Positions 8,078-17,086 are shown, counted from the stretch's first letter. The stretch: 64,000 bases of DNA from JABGQS01 sp963674545 (GCA_963674545.2 CAXXFB010000001.1:1364001-1428000); one strand, 5' to 3'. The notes: a model not told the origin generated them from the sequence alone. Made by a program: numbers and translations.

Positions 8078-9082
8078 TCAAGAACGTTTATACAGTTTTA
8101 TTAATTCTCTTATGCTTCTTTCGTCTTTCATACCGTCTGTCGAATTGTATTCAGACAGGTTGCAGGCAGCCGCACCTGCGCTGAAAAGCAGTGCGTCTTG
8201 TATCTCGTATTCTTTATAAAGTGAATAAAGCATGCCGGCGCAAAAAGCATCCCCTGCGCCAACGCTTCCTTTTATGAAGCCATCCGGAAGTTTAAGTGAA
8301 GGCACAAAGTGGAAATTGCCCTGTTTATCAAGCGAACACGCTGCTTCTGGCGCATGAATGACAACAAGCCTGCCCACGCCTTTGTCAAGCAGCGCAGCAC
8401 AGACGTCTTTCAGAAGAGCTTCATCCAGCACACCATTCTTTCTTACAGGCAGGTCTACTGTCATCGAAGCTTCCACTTCGTTTATTATTAGATTGTCACA
8501 ATACTTTAGGCTTGGTGTGACTATTCTTGAAAACCTGTCACTGTTCTCGCTGACAACATCCATCGAAGTTATCATTCCCTTTTCTTTTGCAGTATGGAGC
8601 GCTCTTGCCATGACCGTGCCATACTGTTCATCCGGCGCATCAAGCGAATCCATCAAAAGTGCATAGCCAATATGAAAAAACTTCGCAGTGATGTTTTCAA
8701 AGTCTATTTCATCATAACCGTAGGCAGCGTTTGCACCACGAGCATGAAAGAACGTCCTTGAGTTATCATCTTTCGCATTCATTACGTCCGTAAATGACGT
8801 TACTTTATCTTTATTTACAAGTACGCCGTCTGTATTGATACCATACTTTTTTAGTGTATCAACAATGTAGCGTCCGTCCTCATCGCTGCCTGTCATACCG
8901 CATGCAAAAAGAGGTATGGAGCCGTCTATCTTTGCTATCTGTATAATTGTATTGGGTGCGCAACCTCCTACGCCTCTGTCAATGTCCGTTATTGTTCCGA
9001 GCATCCCTTTTGCAGGATAAGTATCAATTACCTTTACAGTATCTACTAATAGGTTCCCTGCAACCGCTATTCCTTCTCTCAT
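8078..9082 (-). CDS. PfkB-family carbohydrate kinase
   Basis: 334 residues from the ATG at 9082, which has AAAGGTG 8 bp upstream; the open frame continues another 17 codons upstream but that part lacks a ribosome binding site. PfkB features: the N-terminal glycine pair in DRGVGGCAPNTIIQIAKI, and the C-terminal signature GSVGAGDAFCAGMLYSL with the catalytic Asp. Members phosphorylate ribose, fructose, 2-keto-3-deoxygluconate or related sugars. It is followed by an FGGY kinase, so the two may act on successive or alternative intermediates. Confidence 0.92.
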   Translation of the reverse strand: MREGIAVAGNLLVDTVKVIDTYPAKGMLGTITDIDRGVGGCAPNTIIQIAKIDGSIPLFACGMTGSDEDGRYIVDTLKKYGINTDGVLVNKDKVTSFTDVMNAKDDNSRTFFHARGANAAYGYDEIDFENITAKFFHIGYALLMDSLDAPDEQYGTVMARALHTAKEKGMITSMDVVSENSDRFSRIVTPSLKYCDNLIINEVEASMTVDLPVRKNGVLDEALLKDVCAALLDKGVGRLVVIHAPEAACSLDKQGNFHFVPSLKLPDGFIKGSVGAGDAFCAGMLYSLYKEYEIQDALLFSAGAAACNLSEYNSTDGMKDERSIRELIKLYKRS

Positions 9083-9157
9083 AAAAAAACACCTTTCAAA
9101 ATGAATTTCCCGCAATATAGAATAATATATCATAAATAGGCGTGCTGTAAAATACGT

Positions 9158-9195
9158 ATAAGTAAAAAAGACCTTTTTATTCTTCGGAACGGTCT
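9158..9195 (-). terminator. Possible leader terminator upstream of the PfkB gene
   Basis: On the minus strand AGACC ... GGTCT with a 17-base interior is followed by TTTTTTAC. The stem is only 5 bp plus a small inner TTC/GAA pairing, so it is weak. It could be an attenuator for the PfkB operon or a remnant. Confidence 0.3.
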
Positions 9196-9284
9196 AATTT
9201 ATAACTTAAAAATATGATGAGCCAAATATGTCCTTGAGTTTGCTGTAAAAGCAATCCGGCTGCTTATGCGAAAGCTAAATATTT

Positions 9285-9313
9285 TTGCTTTTTTAGTAAA
9301 CAAACGTTATAAT
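9285..9313 (+). promoter_or_regulatory. Promoter of the methyltransferase gene
   Basis: A -35 TTGCTT (9285-9290), 17-bp spacer and a perfect -10 TATAAT (9308-9313), 20 bp before the ATG at 9334. Confidence 0.75.
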
Positions 9314-9333
9314 TATTGATGAAAGGAGCTGTC

Positions 9334-9879
9334 ATGAGTAAATTTGAAAACCCGATAAGGCTAATGGAACTTATGCCAAAAGAAACCCTTATTGATATCG
9401 GCCTTAAAAAAGGTGATTTATTTTGTGATATTGGTGCAGGAACCGGCGTTTTCACTATCGAAGCAGCCATAATTACAGGAGCTGAAACTTATGCTATAGA
9501 TGTTTCTGACGAAATGCTCAGTGTTATCGACGCAAAGGCAAGAGCCTTGGATATATTGAATATTCAGCTTATCAACCCAGAAGGATTCGATTACCCTATT
9601 GAAACACAAACTTGCGATTTTGCGTTCATGTGCTCTGTCCTGCACGAGATAACCGAAAAGAAAAGGCTTTTTGAAGAAATATACCGCATATTAAAAGATG
9701 ACGGCAAGTTGGCGATAATAGATTTTCATAAATACCAGACACCGCTCGGTCCACCGGAACAGCGCCGCATAAGTATCAACGAAACAAAAGAGATCGTTGA
9801 AGGCTACGGGTTCACTGAGATATCAAAAAGAAATCTGGGCGAAAATTTTTATCTCTGTATATTCAATAAAACAAAATAG
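9334..9879 (+). CDS. Class I SAM-dependent methyltransferase
   Basis: 181 residues from ATG 9334, chosen because AAGGAG ends 6 bp upstream. The SAM-binding Rossmann motif I is GDLFCDIGAGTGVFTIEAA (about residues 31-49), motif II is YAIDVSDEML, and FAFMCSVLHEI is the post-I acidic/strand 4 region. The chain starts MSKFENPIRLMELMP, resembling the arsenite/ubiE-like small methyltransferases. No substrate can be assigned. It is one of only eight plus-strand genes and stands alone with its own promoter and terminator. Confidence 0.9.
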   Translation: MSKFENPIRLMELMPKETLIDIGLKKGDLFCDIGAGTGVFTIEAAIITGAETYAIDVSDEMLSVIDAKARALDILNIQLINPEGFDYPIETQTCDFAFMCSVLHEITEKKRLFEEIYRILKDDGKLAIIDFHKYQTPLGPPEQRRISINETKEIVEGYGFTEISKRNLGENFYLCIFNKTK

Positions 9880-9890
9880 CTTTTGAATAC

Positions 9891-9920
9891 AAAAAGACCC
9901 GGATGTCAGGGTCTTTTCTT
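9891..9920. terminator. Bidirectional terminator
   Basis: AAAAAGACCC ... GGGTCTTTTC forms an 8-9 bp stem flanked by A-run and T-run. It serves both the plus-strand methyltransferase and the converging aldolase gene. Confidence 0.85.
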
Positions 9921-9926
9921 TCGCTT

Positions 9927-10736
9927 TTATAAATTGAATTGTTTTACCGCATCCTGCGGTTTCATACCCCGCTTTACGACCTCGTTAAGTGCAAGTTGGT
10001 AAGCTATCGGGTCTTTCCTCTGCAAAGCATTTCTTCCAAACACTACGCCATTTGCACCGTCCGCTATTTCATCGGCAGCTAGCTGCAGCGAATCTGCAGG
10101 GTCCGGAGTAGTGTGCCCGCCAAGGCCAAGTATAGGTATTGGACAGCCCTGCACAACTTCTTTGAACTTATGAGTATAAAAAGTTTTAATAAGGTCTGCA
10201 CCAAGTTCAGATAGTATGCGTGTCCCACGCAGCACCTGATCGTGCATTTCTTCCTCAGATATGTTGTCGCTGTCGTTCGGAAAACATTCGCCGATTACCG
10301 GGATACCATATTGGCGTGCTTCGTTGCAAAGCTTAGCGTAAATTTCTACGTTCTTAACATCAGTTTCTTCATTGCCCGTTTTCAGCGTCAGTGAAGCCAG
10401 AACCATTTGTGCACCGAGTGCAACAGCGTCTTTCACACTGAAAGCCTGTGTTGTCAGTGCTTTTTCATAGCCCCATTCGAAGCAGAAAACTGTGCTCCAG
10501 TTTAGCCTGACTACGGGAATAGGCGCTCCTTTATAGTCAAATGTGCTTCCTAAGTTTTTCAGCATCCCGGGGCTTAGCAGCACTGCGTCCACCTCCGGCG
10601 ATATCTTCGCGGCTGCGCCTTTGATATCCTCCATGCCCGGTATCGGGCCGTCCATATAACCGTGGTCTATAGCTATGACCACAGCGTTCTCTCCCTTCGA
10701 GAACAGTCTGTTCATGCGTATGTCTTTGCCTGTCAT
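9927..10736 (-). CDS. DhnA/LsrF-type class I aldolase
   Basis: 269 residues with a TIM-barrel class I aldolase pattern. The start of strand 1 is AVVIAIDHGYMDGP, typical of DhnA fructose-bisphosphate aldolases and LsrF. The Schiff-base lysine is in GADLIKTFYT, and the phosphate-binding C-terminal loops are ILGLGGHTTPDP and ANGVVFGRNALQ. It probably cleaves or thiolyses a phosphorylated keto-sugar. It starts 31 bp after the FGGY kinase, a pairing seen in AI-2 (LsrK/LsrF) and in pentose or sulfo-sugar catabolism; which applies here is unknown. Confidence 0.92.
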   Translation of the reverse strand: MTGKDIRMNRLFSKGENAVVIAIDHGYMDGPIPGMEDIKGAAAKISPEVDAVLLSPGMLKNLGSTFDYKGAPIPVVRLNWSTVFCFEWGYEKALTTQAFSVKDAVALGAQMVLASLTLKTGNEETDVKNVEIYAKLCNEARQYGIPVIGECFPNDSDNISEEEMHDQVLRGTRILSELGADLIKTFYTHKFKEVVQGCPIPILGLGGHTTPDPADSLQLAADEIADGANGVVFGRNALQRKDPIAYQLALNEVVKRGMKPQDAVKQFNL

Positions 10737-10767
10737 ACACTTCCTCCTGATTAATATTTTATACGTA

Positions 10768-12234
10768 TCAAACGTATATTTTACTCATTTTGTCCCAAGC
10801 ATCCAGATATCTTGCATACTTGTCTTTATAATACTGCTTCATAGCCTCGTCCGCTTCGGGCACAAGCTCTGACTTAACGAATACCTCTTTTGCTTCGCAG
10901 TAGTCTTTGACCATACTGCAGCCTACCGCAGCTATCATAGCTGCGCCTACACATGCAGCATCCGGCTGAACGCTTTTGTATATAGCTGCGCCTGTTACCG
11001 CGCTTAAAACAGACATCCAGAATTCACTCTTCGTAGCTCCGCCTGCTACGTGAAGCGTATCTATACAGGCGCCGTTGGCCGCAAAGTCATCTATAGTCAG
11101 CTTTACCTGGAAGACAACTCCCTCCATAACAGACCGATACATGTCGAATTTATCATGTTCCAGCCCCAACCCTATAAAAGCTGCTTTTGCGTTCTTGAGC
11201 CTTATCGGCAGCCTTGCTCCGATGTGGTACGGATAGAAGAACAGTCCTGAAGAACTTTCCTGTTTTTTTACCACATTTGCATTTATTGCATCATAGTCTT
11301 CTCCTGCAATGCTCCTGAACCAGTCGAGCGCTTTCCCTGCCACGGGTATTGAGGTCAGCGCACCCCACAGGCTGCCTACAACATGCTTTGCAGGCGCTAT
11401 CCTTGTCTCTGTGAACATCGGCTTTTGCGTAATAGCAACGTTTACCCATGCGGTTCCAGTGGATAACACCATGTCGCCTTCTTCGATAGCTCCCAAGCCA
11501 AGCGCCCCTGCATACTGGTCGTGAGCGCCGTTATATACTGTTACATTTTCGGTAAGTCCCAGCTCAGATGCAGCCTGTTTTGTAAGTTTGCCAACCACCT
11601 GCCCCGTTTCTTTTATCTGCGGCATCAGGCTCTCGTCAACTTCGAGAAACTTCAATATATCTTCATCCCATTTGCTTGTCTCTATATTTATAAGCTGGCG
11701 GATCGCTCCGTTTGTTAAATCAACGACGCACTGCCCCGTCATCTTTGTGTTTATATATTCTATCGTTGAAACGTATTTGTCGGCTTTATCAAAAGCTTCT
11801 TTATTATGCTTTTTGTGCCAGAGCAGCTTTGAAGCATCAAGCGTTGAATTAAGCGGCCATCCTGTTTTTTTGTATATGCCTTCATAACCGAAAACTTTTG
11901 CAAGCTCTTCCTTCTCCTGCTCTGAACGTGAATCCATCCATGTCAGCGAGTTGCCAAGCGGATTGTTGTCCTTGTCGACCAGCAGGCTGCTCCCACCCTG
12001 TGTAGACAGCGAGAGGGCTGATATTTGTGACTTGTCACTTATTTCTTCAGTCGCTTTTTTTGTGGCATACACAACAGCATTCCACCAGTCCTGCGCCCGC
12101 TGTTCAACGACGCCGCCTTTATCTGCAATAAGCTCATAGCCTTTATAGGCGCTGCTGATAACATTGCCCTTCTCATCAATCAGCAGAGCTTTTGTGCCCG
12201 TAGTTCCCACATCGATTCCAAGTACATACTTCAT
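10768..12234 (-). CDS. FGGY-family carbohydrate kinase (xylulokinase-like)
   Basis: 488 residues. It begins MKYVLGIDVGTTGTKALLID with the DxGTT phosphate loop, contains SLTWMDSRSEQ, the catalytic-domain element NGAHDQYAGALGLGAI, and the C-terminal signature GGATKSEFWMSVLSAVTGAAI. The ATG has AAAGGG 9 bp upstream. The substrate is a ketose or polyol; xylulose, AI-2 and erythritol kinases all share this architecture. It lies between a GNAT gene and the aldolase in one minus-strand run. Confidence 0.93.
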   Translation of the reverse strand: MKYVLGIDVGTTGTKALLIDEKGNVISSAYKGYELIADKGGVVEQRAQDWWNAVVYATKKATEEISDKSQISALSLSTQGGSSLLVDKDNNPLGNSLTWMDSRSEQEKEELAKVFGYEGIYKKTGWPLNSTLDASKLLWHKKHNKEAFDKADKYVSTIEYINTKMTGQCVVDLTNGAIRQLINIETSKWDEDILKFLEVDESLMPQIKETGQVVGKLTKQAASELGLTENVTVYNGAHDQYAGALGLGAIEEGDMVLSTGTAWVNVAITQKPMFTETRIAPAKHVVGSLWGALTSIPVAGKALDWFRSIAGEDYDAINANVVKKQESSSGLFFYPYHIGARLPIRLKNAKAAFIGLGLEHDKFDMYRSVMEGVVFQVKLTIDDFAANGACIDTLHVAGGATKSEFWMSVLSAVTGAAIYKSVQPDAACVGAAMIAAVGCSMVKDYCEAKEVFVKSELVPEADEAMKQYYKDKYARYLDAWDKMSKIYV

Positions 12235-12255
12235 TTTCGGATACCCTTTCAGAAT

Positions 12256-12702
12256 TTATAAACGTTTCTTAAGCATTATCATATGGACGCACTGCACACC
12301 GTCTTCAAAAATCGGCTCGTCATAGTTTTCTGTAAAGAAGTTGTCGATTCTGTGCGTTATCTCAAACCCGTTTTTCTGGTAGAAGTTTATGTTCCCTATG
12401 CTTGAGTTGCCAGTACCGACTTCCATATAGTCATATTTATCCTTATAATAGCCAAACAAAAATTCAAGCATACTGCTTCCATAACCATGACGCAGCTTAC
12501 TTGCCGCTATGTTTTTAAGCTCGCATGTGTATTCTGACACTTTTACTACAGCTGCAGCGCAGACCGGCTCATCTTCGTCAAACATAACAAAAAGATCGCT
12601 CTGACCTAAATATTTGTTGACTGCCTTCTCGCTCGGGTCTGCAATAAGCAGCAGGCTAATATAATTTTTTTTATTTTCCGTGATCTTTTTTACATTTATC
12701 AT
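12256..12702 (-). CDS. GNAT family N-acetyltransferase
   Basis: 148 residues. The acetyl-CoA pyrophosphate loop (R/Q-x-x-G-x-G/A) is seen as ASKLRHGYGSSMLEFLF, preceded by the strand VSEYTCELKNIAA and followed by SIGNINFYQKNGFEITHR (motif B with the conserved Asn-x-x-Tyr). GAGGAT precedes the ATG. Acetyl acceptor unknown. It may be the first gene of the kinase/aldolase run (21 bp to the kinase). Confidence 0.88.
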   Translation of the reverse strand: MINVKKITENKKNYISLLLIADPSEKAVNKYLGQSDLFVMFDEDEPVCAAAVVKVSEYTCELKNIAASKLRHGYGSSMLEFLFGYYKDKYDYMEVGTGNSSIGNINFYQKNGFEITHRIDNFFTENYDEPIFEDGVQCVHMIMLKKRL

Positions 12703-12800
12703 TATATCCTCATACCACTAATAACCACGGCCAGTCAATAGATTGGCTGCAAAAAATAATAAAATAAAATATAATAGCTGATACGCCTAATTAAGCTAGC

Positions 12801-12837
12801 CGGGAATACCGGTTGCTATGCTATACTGGTATCCCCG
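12801..12837 (-). terminator. Hairpin after the isomerase-like gene
   Basis: On the minus strand CGGGGATACC ... GGTATTCCCG forms a 10-bp stem (one mismatch) starting just past the stop at 12844. It lacks a clear U-tract, so termination is plausible but not certain. Confidence 0.5.
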
Positions 12838-12843
12838 AAAAAT

Positions 12844-13792
12844 CTACATCCAGCCTTCCATATCTTCAAGGTATGTAAAGGGTCTTGCTATGTCTTCCGA
12901 CACAAATACCGTTGTTTTGAAAAGCTGAACTATTGACGCCGGAAGCTGCATAGTCACCGGGCCATAAAGCTCAAGCCTCGATATCATCCTCTGCCATGAG
13001 GTTACGCCGCCAAGGTTAGTAAGACTGTGCATCTCAAACCTGTCACGTGCGTTGGCAACGTCCCTTGGGCCGATAGTAGCTGCTCTCCACGGCACGGCGG
13101 CTACGTCTCCGCTGCTGCCGTAGCACGCAGACAGTGAGTTCTGAGCAACGGTTATCGGAAGAAGCGTTACTATACGTGAACCGAGCTTTAAAAACTCTTC
13201 AATAGAATCTGCTTTGAACGCTTCTGTGTTCGGGTCAATAAAGGCGATATGCCCCGCCCAGCCTGTTGCGGAATAGCAAACATCCGCTCCGCCGCCGCCG
13301 ATATCTTCGATAATCTTAGAGTAGTCGTTGACGTTCTCATTACAGATATAATGTATGTTCTCCTCCGGCGGCCGCAGCTCCGGGTCGAGCGCACCGTAAA
13401 AGTTCTGCATAAAGGCATGCCCAAGACCTGCCGGATAAGAAAGCGGCGCTACATTGCCGTCGTCGTCCGCCCACTCGTCCATGTTGAACGTATGTACGTT
13501 CCTTGCGCTTACGCCATAGCGGTTGCAAAGAAGCGCTACGTTCTTATATGCCCTCTTCCATGGGTTTGGGAAGATTGCCGTAAAGCGTGTGTCTGTTATA
13601 TCAGAAACGCATATCCTGTGAAAAAGGTCTGCCACAAAAAAGCGGCGTTGGTTCTTCTACTATCTTTATCTTGAAATCCGGGTTCGGATGTTTTTCCATG
13701 TCCTCGCGCTTGATCTCACGACACTTCTTTAAAACCTCTTCGTCTCTGTACGGTATCCAGGGAGCCGGGCTGAATTTAAACTTATCATTCAT
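12844..13792 (-). pseudogene. Glucosamine-6-phosphate isomerase/6-phosphogluconolactonase-like gene, copy 1, one frameshift
   Basis: Starts at ATG 13792 (GGAG 8 bp upstream) as MNDKFKFSPAPW and continues in another frame to 12844. A run of six T on the coding strand (plus-strand 13636-13641) is one base too long. With five T the protein reads through as PLFVADLFHRI and the total becomes 948 bp, 315 residues, the same length as its tandem paralog after correction. NagB-like features are the SARNVHTFNMDEW block (cf. the isomerase FNMDEY motif) and the GGGGADVCYSATGWAGHIAF active-site region. Identity between the copies is very high. Either a sequencing error or a recent inactivation. Confidence 0.85.
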
Positions 13793-13827
13793 TGATAACT
13801 CTCCTATTTTAGTCGTTTGTTCTATAA

Positions 13828-13862
13828 AGAAGCCTTGCCGCCTTTTTGGCAGCAAGACTTCT
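13828..13862 (-). repeat. Intercistronic hairpin between the two isomerase-like copies
   Basis: Minus-strand AGAAGTCTTGCTGCC, five-A loop, GGCGGCAAGGCTTCT, a 15-bp stem with two or three mismatches, followed by TTTAT only. Likely an mRNA end-protecting or weakly terminating hairpin. Confidence 0.6.
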
Positions 13863-13870
13863 GTTATTAT

Positions 13871-14820
13871 TTACATCCAGCCTTCCATATCTTCAAGATA
13901 TGTAAACGGTCTTGCTATGTCTTCAGATACGAATACGTTCGTTTTGAAAAGCTGTACTATTGAGGCCGGAAGCTGCATCGTAACCGGACCGTAAAGTTCC
14001 AGTCTCGAAATCATCCTCTGCCACGAAGTTATACCGCCCATATCAGTTATGCTGTGCATCTCGAACCTGTCACGTGCGTTGGCAACATCCCTCGGGCCGA
14101 TAGTCGCAGCTCTCCATGGCACAGCTGCCACGTCGCCGCTGCAGCCGTGGCTTGCAAACAGTGAGTTTTCTGCTATTGTCAACGGATGTGATGTAACGAT
14201 ACGTGAACCGAGCTTTAAGAACTCTTCGATTGAATCCGCTTTAAATTCATCTGTATCCGGATCTATAAAGGCAATATGGCCCCGGCCAGCCTGTTGCAGA
14301 ATAGCATACATCTGCTCCGCCGCCGCCGATGTCTTCTATGATGTTAGAATAGTCGTTTACGTTCTCGTTGCAGATATAATGTATGTTCTCTTCCGGTGGT
14401 CTAAGCTCCGGATCCAGTGTACCATAGAAATATTTCTTGAAGGAATACCCAAGGCCTGCCGGGTAGCTAAGCGGCGCTACGTTGCCGTCATCGTCTGCCC
14501 ATTCGTCCATGTTGAATGTATGCACATTCCTTGCGCTTCCGCCATAGCGGTTGCACAGAAGCGCAACATTCTTGTATGCCGAAGGCCATGCATTTGGGAA
14601 TATACCCGTGAAGCGCGTGGTTGGTTATGTCGGACATATATATCCTGTGGAAAAAGTCTGCTACAAACAGCGGTGTAACCTCTTCGACTATCTTTATCTT
14701 GAAGTCCGGGTTCGGATGTTTTTCCATGTCCTCACGTTTAATGTTCCTGCACTTTGTCAGCACTTCCTCATCTCTGTACGGTATCCATGGAGCCGGGCTG
14801 AACTTAAATTTCTCATTCAT
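13871..14820 (-). pseudogene. Glucosamine-6-phosphate isomerase/6-phosphogluconolactonase-like gene, copy 2, two frameshifts
   Basis: Starts at ATG 14820 (GGAGG 8 bp upstream) and encodes the same MNEKFKFSPAPWIPYRD protein as copy 1. One extra base lies near 14613-14620, after SDITN, and another in the G/C run at 14278-14287, within ATGWPG. Removing both gives 948 bp, 315 residues, equal to copy 1. The three frame segments are stop-free and conserved, including the SARNVHTFNMDEW and GGGGADVCYSATG blocks. Family role: sugar-phosphate isomerisation or deamination. Both copies follow the M20 gene in one apparent operon. Confidence 0.85.
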
Positions 14821-14851
14821 TGATATTACCTCCTGTAATAATTATTTTTAT

Positions 14852-16125
14852 TTAACTGTGGCAGCCGCACCACTCAAGCAGGAAAAGGCTTACTGCTTTG
14901 GTTACGTCCACAAAATCTTTACATGTTATAAACTCGTCCGGCTGGTGAGCCCCGCCGTACTCTTTGAAATCGCCTATGATGCCATATGATATGCTTTTGG
15001 CGAACCGTGTTTAAGATACAGAAAATAGTCCGAAAGGCATGCCCCGGCAATTTCGTGGGTTTGCCCTGTATCTCTTCTATACTGCTGCTCATTATCTTAA
15101 CAACGTCTTCATCTTCATCTATCGTCATATAGTCGAAGAAACGGCTTACCTGCTGTATGCCACCGAAAACTATTCCCATTTCATCAGCTTCTTTGTGCAT
15201 ATCTTTTCTATTTCATCCAGCTCTTTGTATATCTCTTCTTTGGTCCTATCCGTATAAAATACAAAGTTCATGCCGCCTTTTGAAAGGTCTGTCCCCCGCC
15301 CTTCCGCAGCCGTAATCGGATATCCTGTATGCGGATTCCTGCATCTGTGTGCCTTTGTAGTACGGGTTTTTATCAAGCTCGTCACGCCGTCTCTGCCCAA
15401 ACTTTTCGAGTTCTTCCCTTACTACATTAAGACCGTCTATGGCAAGAGCAGCTGAATCCTGAGTTTCTTTTGTCTGTAGACTTGTCTTCAACGCCTGGCC
15501 CCCGACTGAAACTACCATCAGTTCTCCATACGGTGAATCCAGACTAAGGTATGCATCGCATGGATACTTCACACATGAAGCTATGCTGCCGTTAACCGCC
15601 GCCGAATTCTTCATCACAGTATGCCGAAAGAATAACGTCGTTATTCAGCTCGCAACCAGCCTGCCGAATCGCTTCAAGTGCATACAGCCCAACGACTATG
15701 CCGTATTTGTTGTCTCCAACTCCTCGTCCATATATCCTTCCGTCCTTTATGACTCCTCCGAGCGGCGGTACTGTCCACAGCTCTTTGTCTCCTATCTCGA
15801 CTGTGTCAAGATGTGCCGCTATCATAACGCTGCCTTTTCCTTCGCCATTCCCGGATGCTTTATATATACCTGCAACGTTTGGACGCTCGTCTGTATTTCT
15901 TCCCGGAAGGTAGTCTATGTTATCCTTCATCACGTCATCCGGATAATAGTATTGCGTCTTGAGTCCGAAGTCTTCATATAGCTTCTTTACAGCCAGTGCA
16001 CACTCTTTTTCATTGCCGTGTGATACGAAATTTTCTGAGTTGATCTGCACGAGCTTTGAGAGCATTTCGAACATTTCATCCTGACGATCGTCTATAAACC
16101 CCAGTACCTTCTGTTTTAGTTCCAT
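14852..16125 (-). pseudogene. M20 family peptidase/deacetylase gene, five frameshifts
   Basis: Starts at ATG 16125 as MELKQKVLGFIDDRQDEMF and ends at the TAA complement 14852-14854 (VSLFLLEWCGCHS). M20 zinc-site motifs are present: SVMIAAHLDTVEIG, YGRGVGDNKYGIV and CDEEFGGG. The frame changes near 15591-15600 (+1), 15336-15341 (+1), 15199-15208 (-1), 15042-15045 (-1) and 14995-14998 (-1). Correcting all five gives 1275 bp, 424 residues, exactly in frame and of normal length, ending with the typical GSPKSISYGIIGDFKEYGGAHQPDE region. No nonsense codon otherwise interrupts it. It is a dipeptidase or amidohydrolase in life or in the past. Confidence 0.85.
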
Positions 16126-16144
16126 ATACCTCTCCCTTCAAATT

Positions 16145-16182
16145 CATCATATCATTATATGTTTTAGCCTAAATTAAAACAA
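16145..16182 (-). promoter_or_regulatory. Promoter of the M20 gene with candidate GntR operator
   Basis: Minus strand: -35 TTGTTT (16177-16182), 17 bp, -10 TATAAT (16154-16159). The -10 region (16145-16167) matches the promoter of the GntR gene at 19 of 23 positions, pattern CATnATATnATTATATG then TTAG on the plus strand. The shared bases extend well beyond the -10 hexamer and form an imperfect palindrome. Confidence 0.7.
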
Positions 16183-16194
16183 TTTTTATATCCA

Positions 16195-16881
16195 TTACAA
16201 TAAAAATTCTTTTGATGCCAGCGTGTGGATCTCTATCGCCTTCTGGGCCGCATCCTCGTCTTTGTTTTTTATTGCTTCGAAAATGCGCTCGTGCTGGTTT
16301 TGAGCCTCGCTCATAAAAGTATATACTCTGTTAAGGCGCTGGACACACGCACTGCTAAGGTCTTCTAAGTTTGTTACCGTTGCTTCAAGTACGCTGTTTT
16401 TCGATGCTTTAGCTATTGCTATGTGAAATTCTCTGTCTCTGTTCGTCTCCAGACGCTCTTTGTGTACGGCTTCTCTCATCTGCCTTAAAAGAAGCTGCAT
16501 TCTTTCAAGGTCTTCGTCTGTCCTATTCTTTGCTGCAAGACGGCACGAGCCCGTCTCTATATAGAGCCGTGCATCATATATAGTAGCTATGTCGAAATTG
16601 TCAAAATTGATAAGCCCGAACATGGGCTGCATAAAAGTGTTGAGGCCAATTTCTTTTACGAAAGTTCCTTTACCCTGCTGGATGGACACTACGCCCATCA
16701 TCTCGAGCTTCTTTAAGCTCTCCCTCACGGTGATCCTGCTTACGCCCAGCATTTCACAAAGTTCAGGCTCAGTCGGAAGCTGGCTGCCCGTAGGATATTT
16801 CTTATCGATAATAGCGCCGAGCAGCGTCTCGACGACCATATCACACTTTGATTTTGTCTGCATTTGTGAAAGCAAGGGCAT
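16195..16881 (-). CDS. GntR family transcriptional regulator, FCD (FadR) subfamily
   Basis: 228 residues. The N-terminal winged helix contains YPTGSQLPTEPELCEMLGVSRITVRESLKKLEMMGVVSIQQGKGTFV, the GntR DNA-binding signature. The all-helical C-terminal FCD domain (about 85-220) has the metal/ligand-site pattern YDARLYIETG, DREFHIAIAKAS and QHERIFEAIKNKDEDAAQKAIEIH, with the Asp and His residues of the FCD metal site. GGAGG lies 5 bp before the ATG. It is followed on the same strand by the M20 gene, whose promoter shares a sequence with its own, so it probably autoregulates and controls the M20/isomerase-like genes. Confidence 0.93.
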   Translation of the reverse strand: MPLLSQMQTKSKCDMVVETLLGAIIDKKYPTGSQLPTEPELCEMLGVSRITVRESLKKLEMMGVVSIQQGKGTFVKEIGLNTFMQPMFGLINFDNFDIATIYDARLYIETGSCRLAAKNRTDEDLERMQLLLRQMREAVHKERLETNRDREFHIAIAKASKNSVLEATVTNLEDLSSACVQRLNRVYTFMSEAQNQHERIFEAIKNKDEDAAQKAIEIHTLASKEFLL

Positions 16882-16893
16882 ATCCTCCTAAAA

Positions 16894-16931
16894 CATAATA
16901 TGATTATATGACTTAGTTTTTAAAGCGTCAA
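16894..16931 (-). promoter_or_regulatory. Promoter of the GntR gene with candidate autoregulatory operator
   Basis: Minus strand: -35 TTGACG (16926-16931), 17-bp spacer, perfect -10 TATAAT (16903-16908). The stretch 16894-16916 is the partner of the M20 promoter sequence at 16145-16167. Confidence 0.8.
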
Positions 16932-17057
16932 TAGTAAAAACGTACTTTTCATGATTATTTTTATATAATGCAGAAATACCACAGAAGAACAGGTTGGTTA
17001 AAAGCATTTGAAGCGAAAATAACATTTTGCTATAAGAAAGCACCCGCACCATGCTGC

Positions 17058-17086
17058 ATGACAAAACTTATGTATTATGATAAAAT
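17058..17086 (+). promoter_or_regulatory. Promoter of the nucleoside phosphorylase gene
   Basis: -35 ATGACA (17058-17063), 17-bp spacer, -10 TAAAAT (17081-17086), 51 bp before the ATG. Confidence 0.65.

Noticed and set aside
9158..9195. Riboswitch or T-box in the leader of the PfkB gene
   Set aside because: The only structure is a weak hairpin with a T-run; no conserved aptamer motif was recognised.
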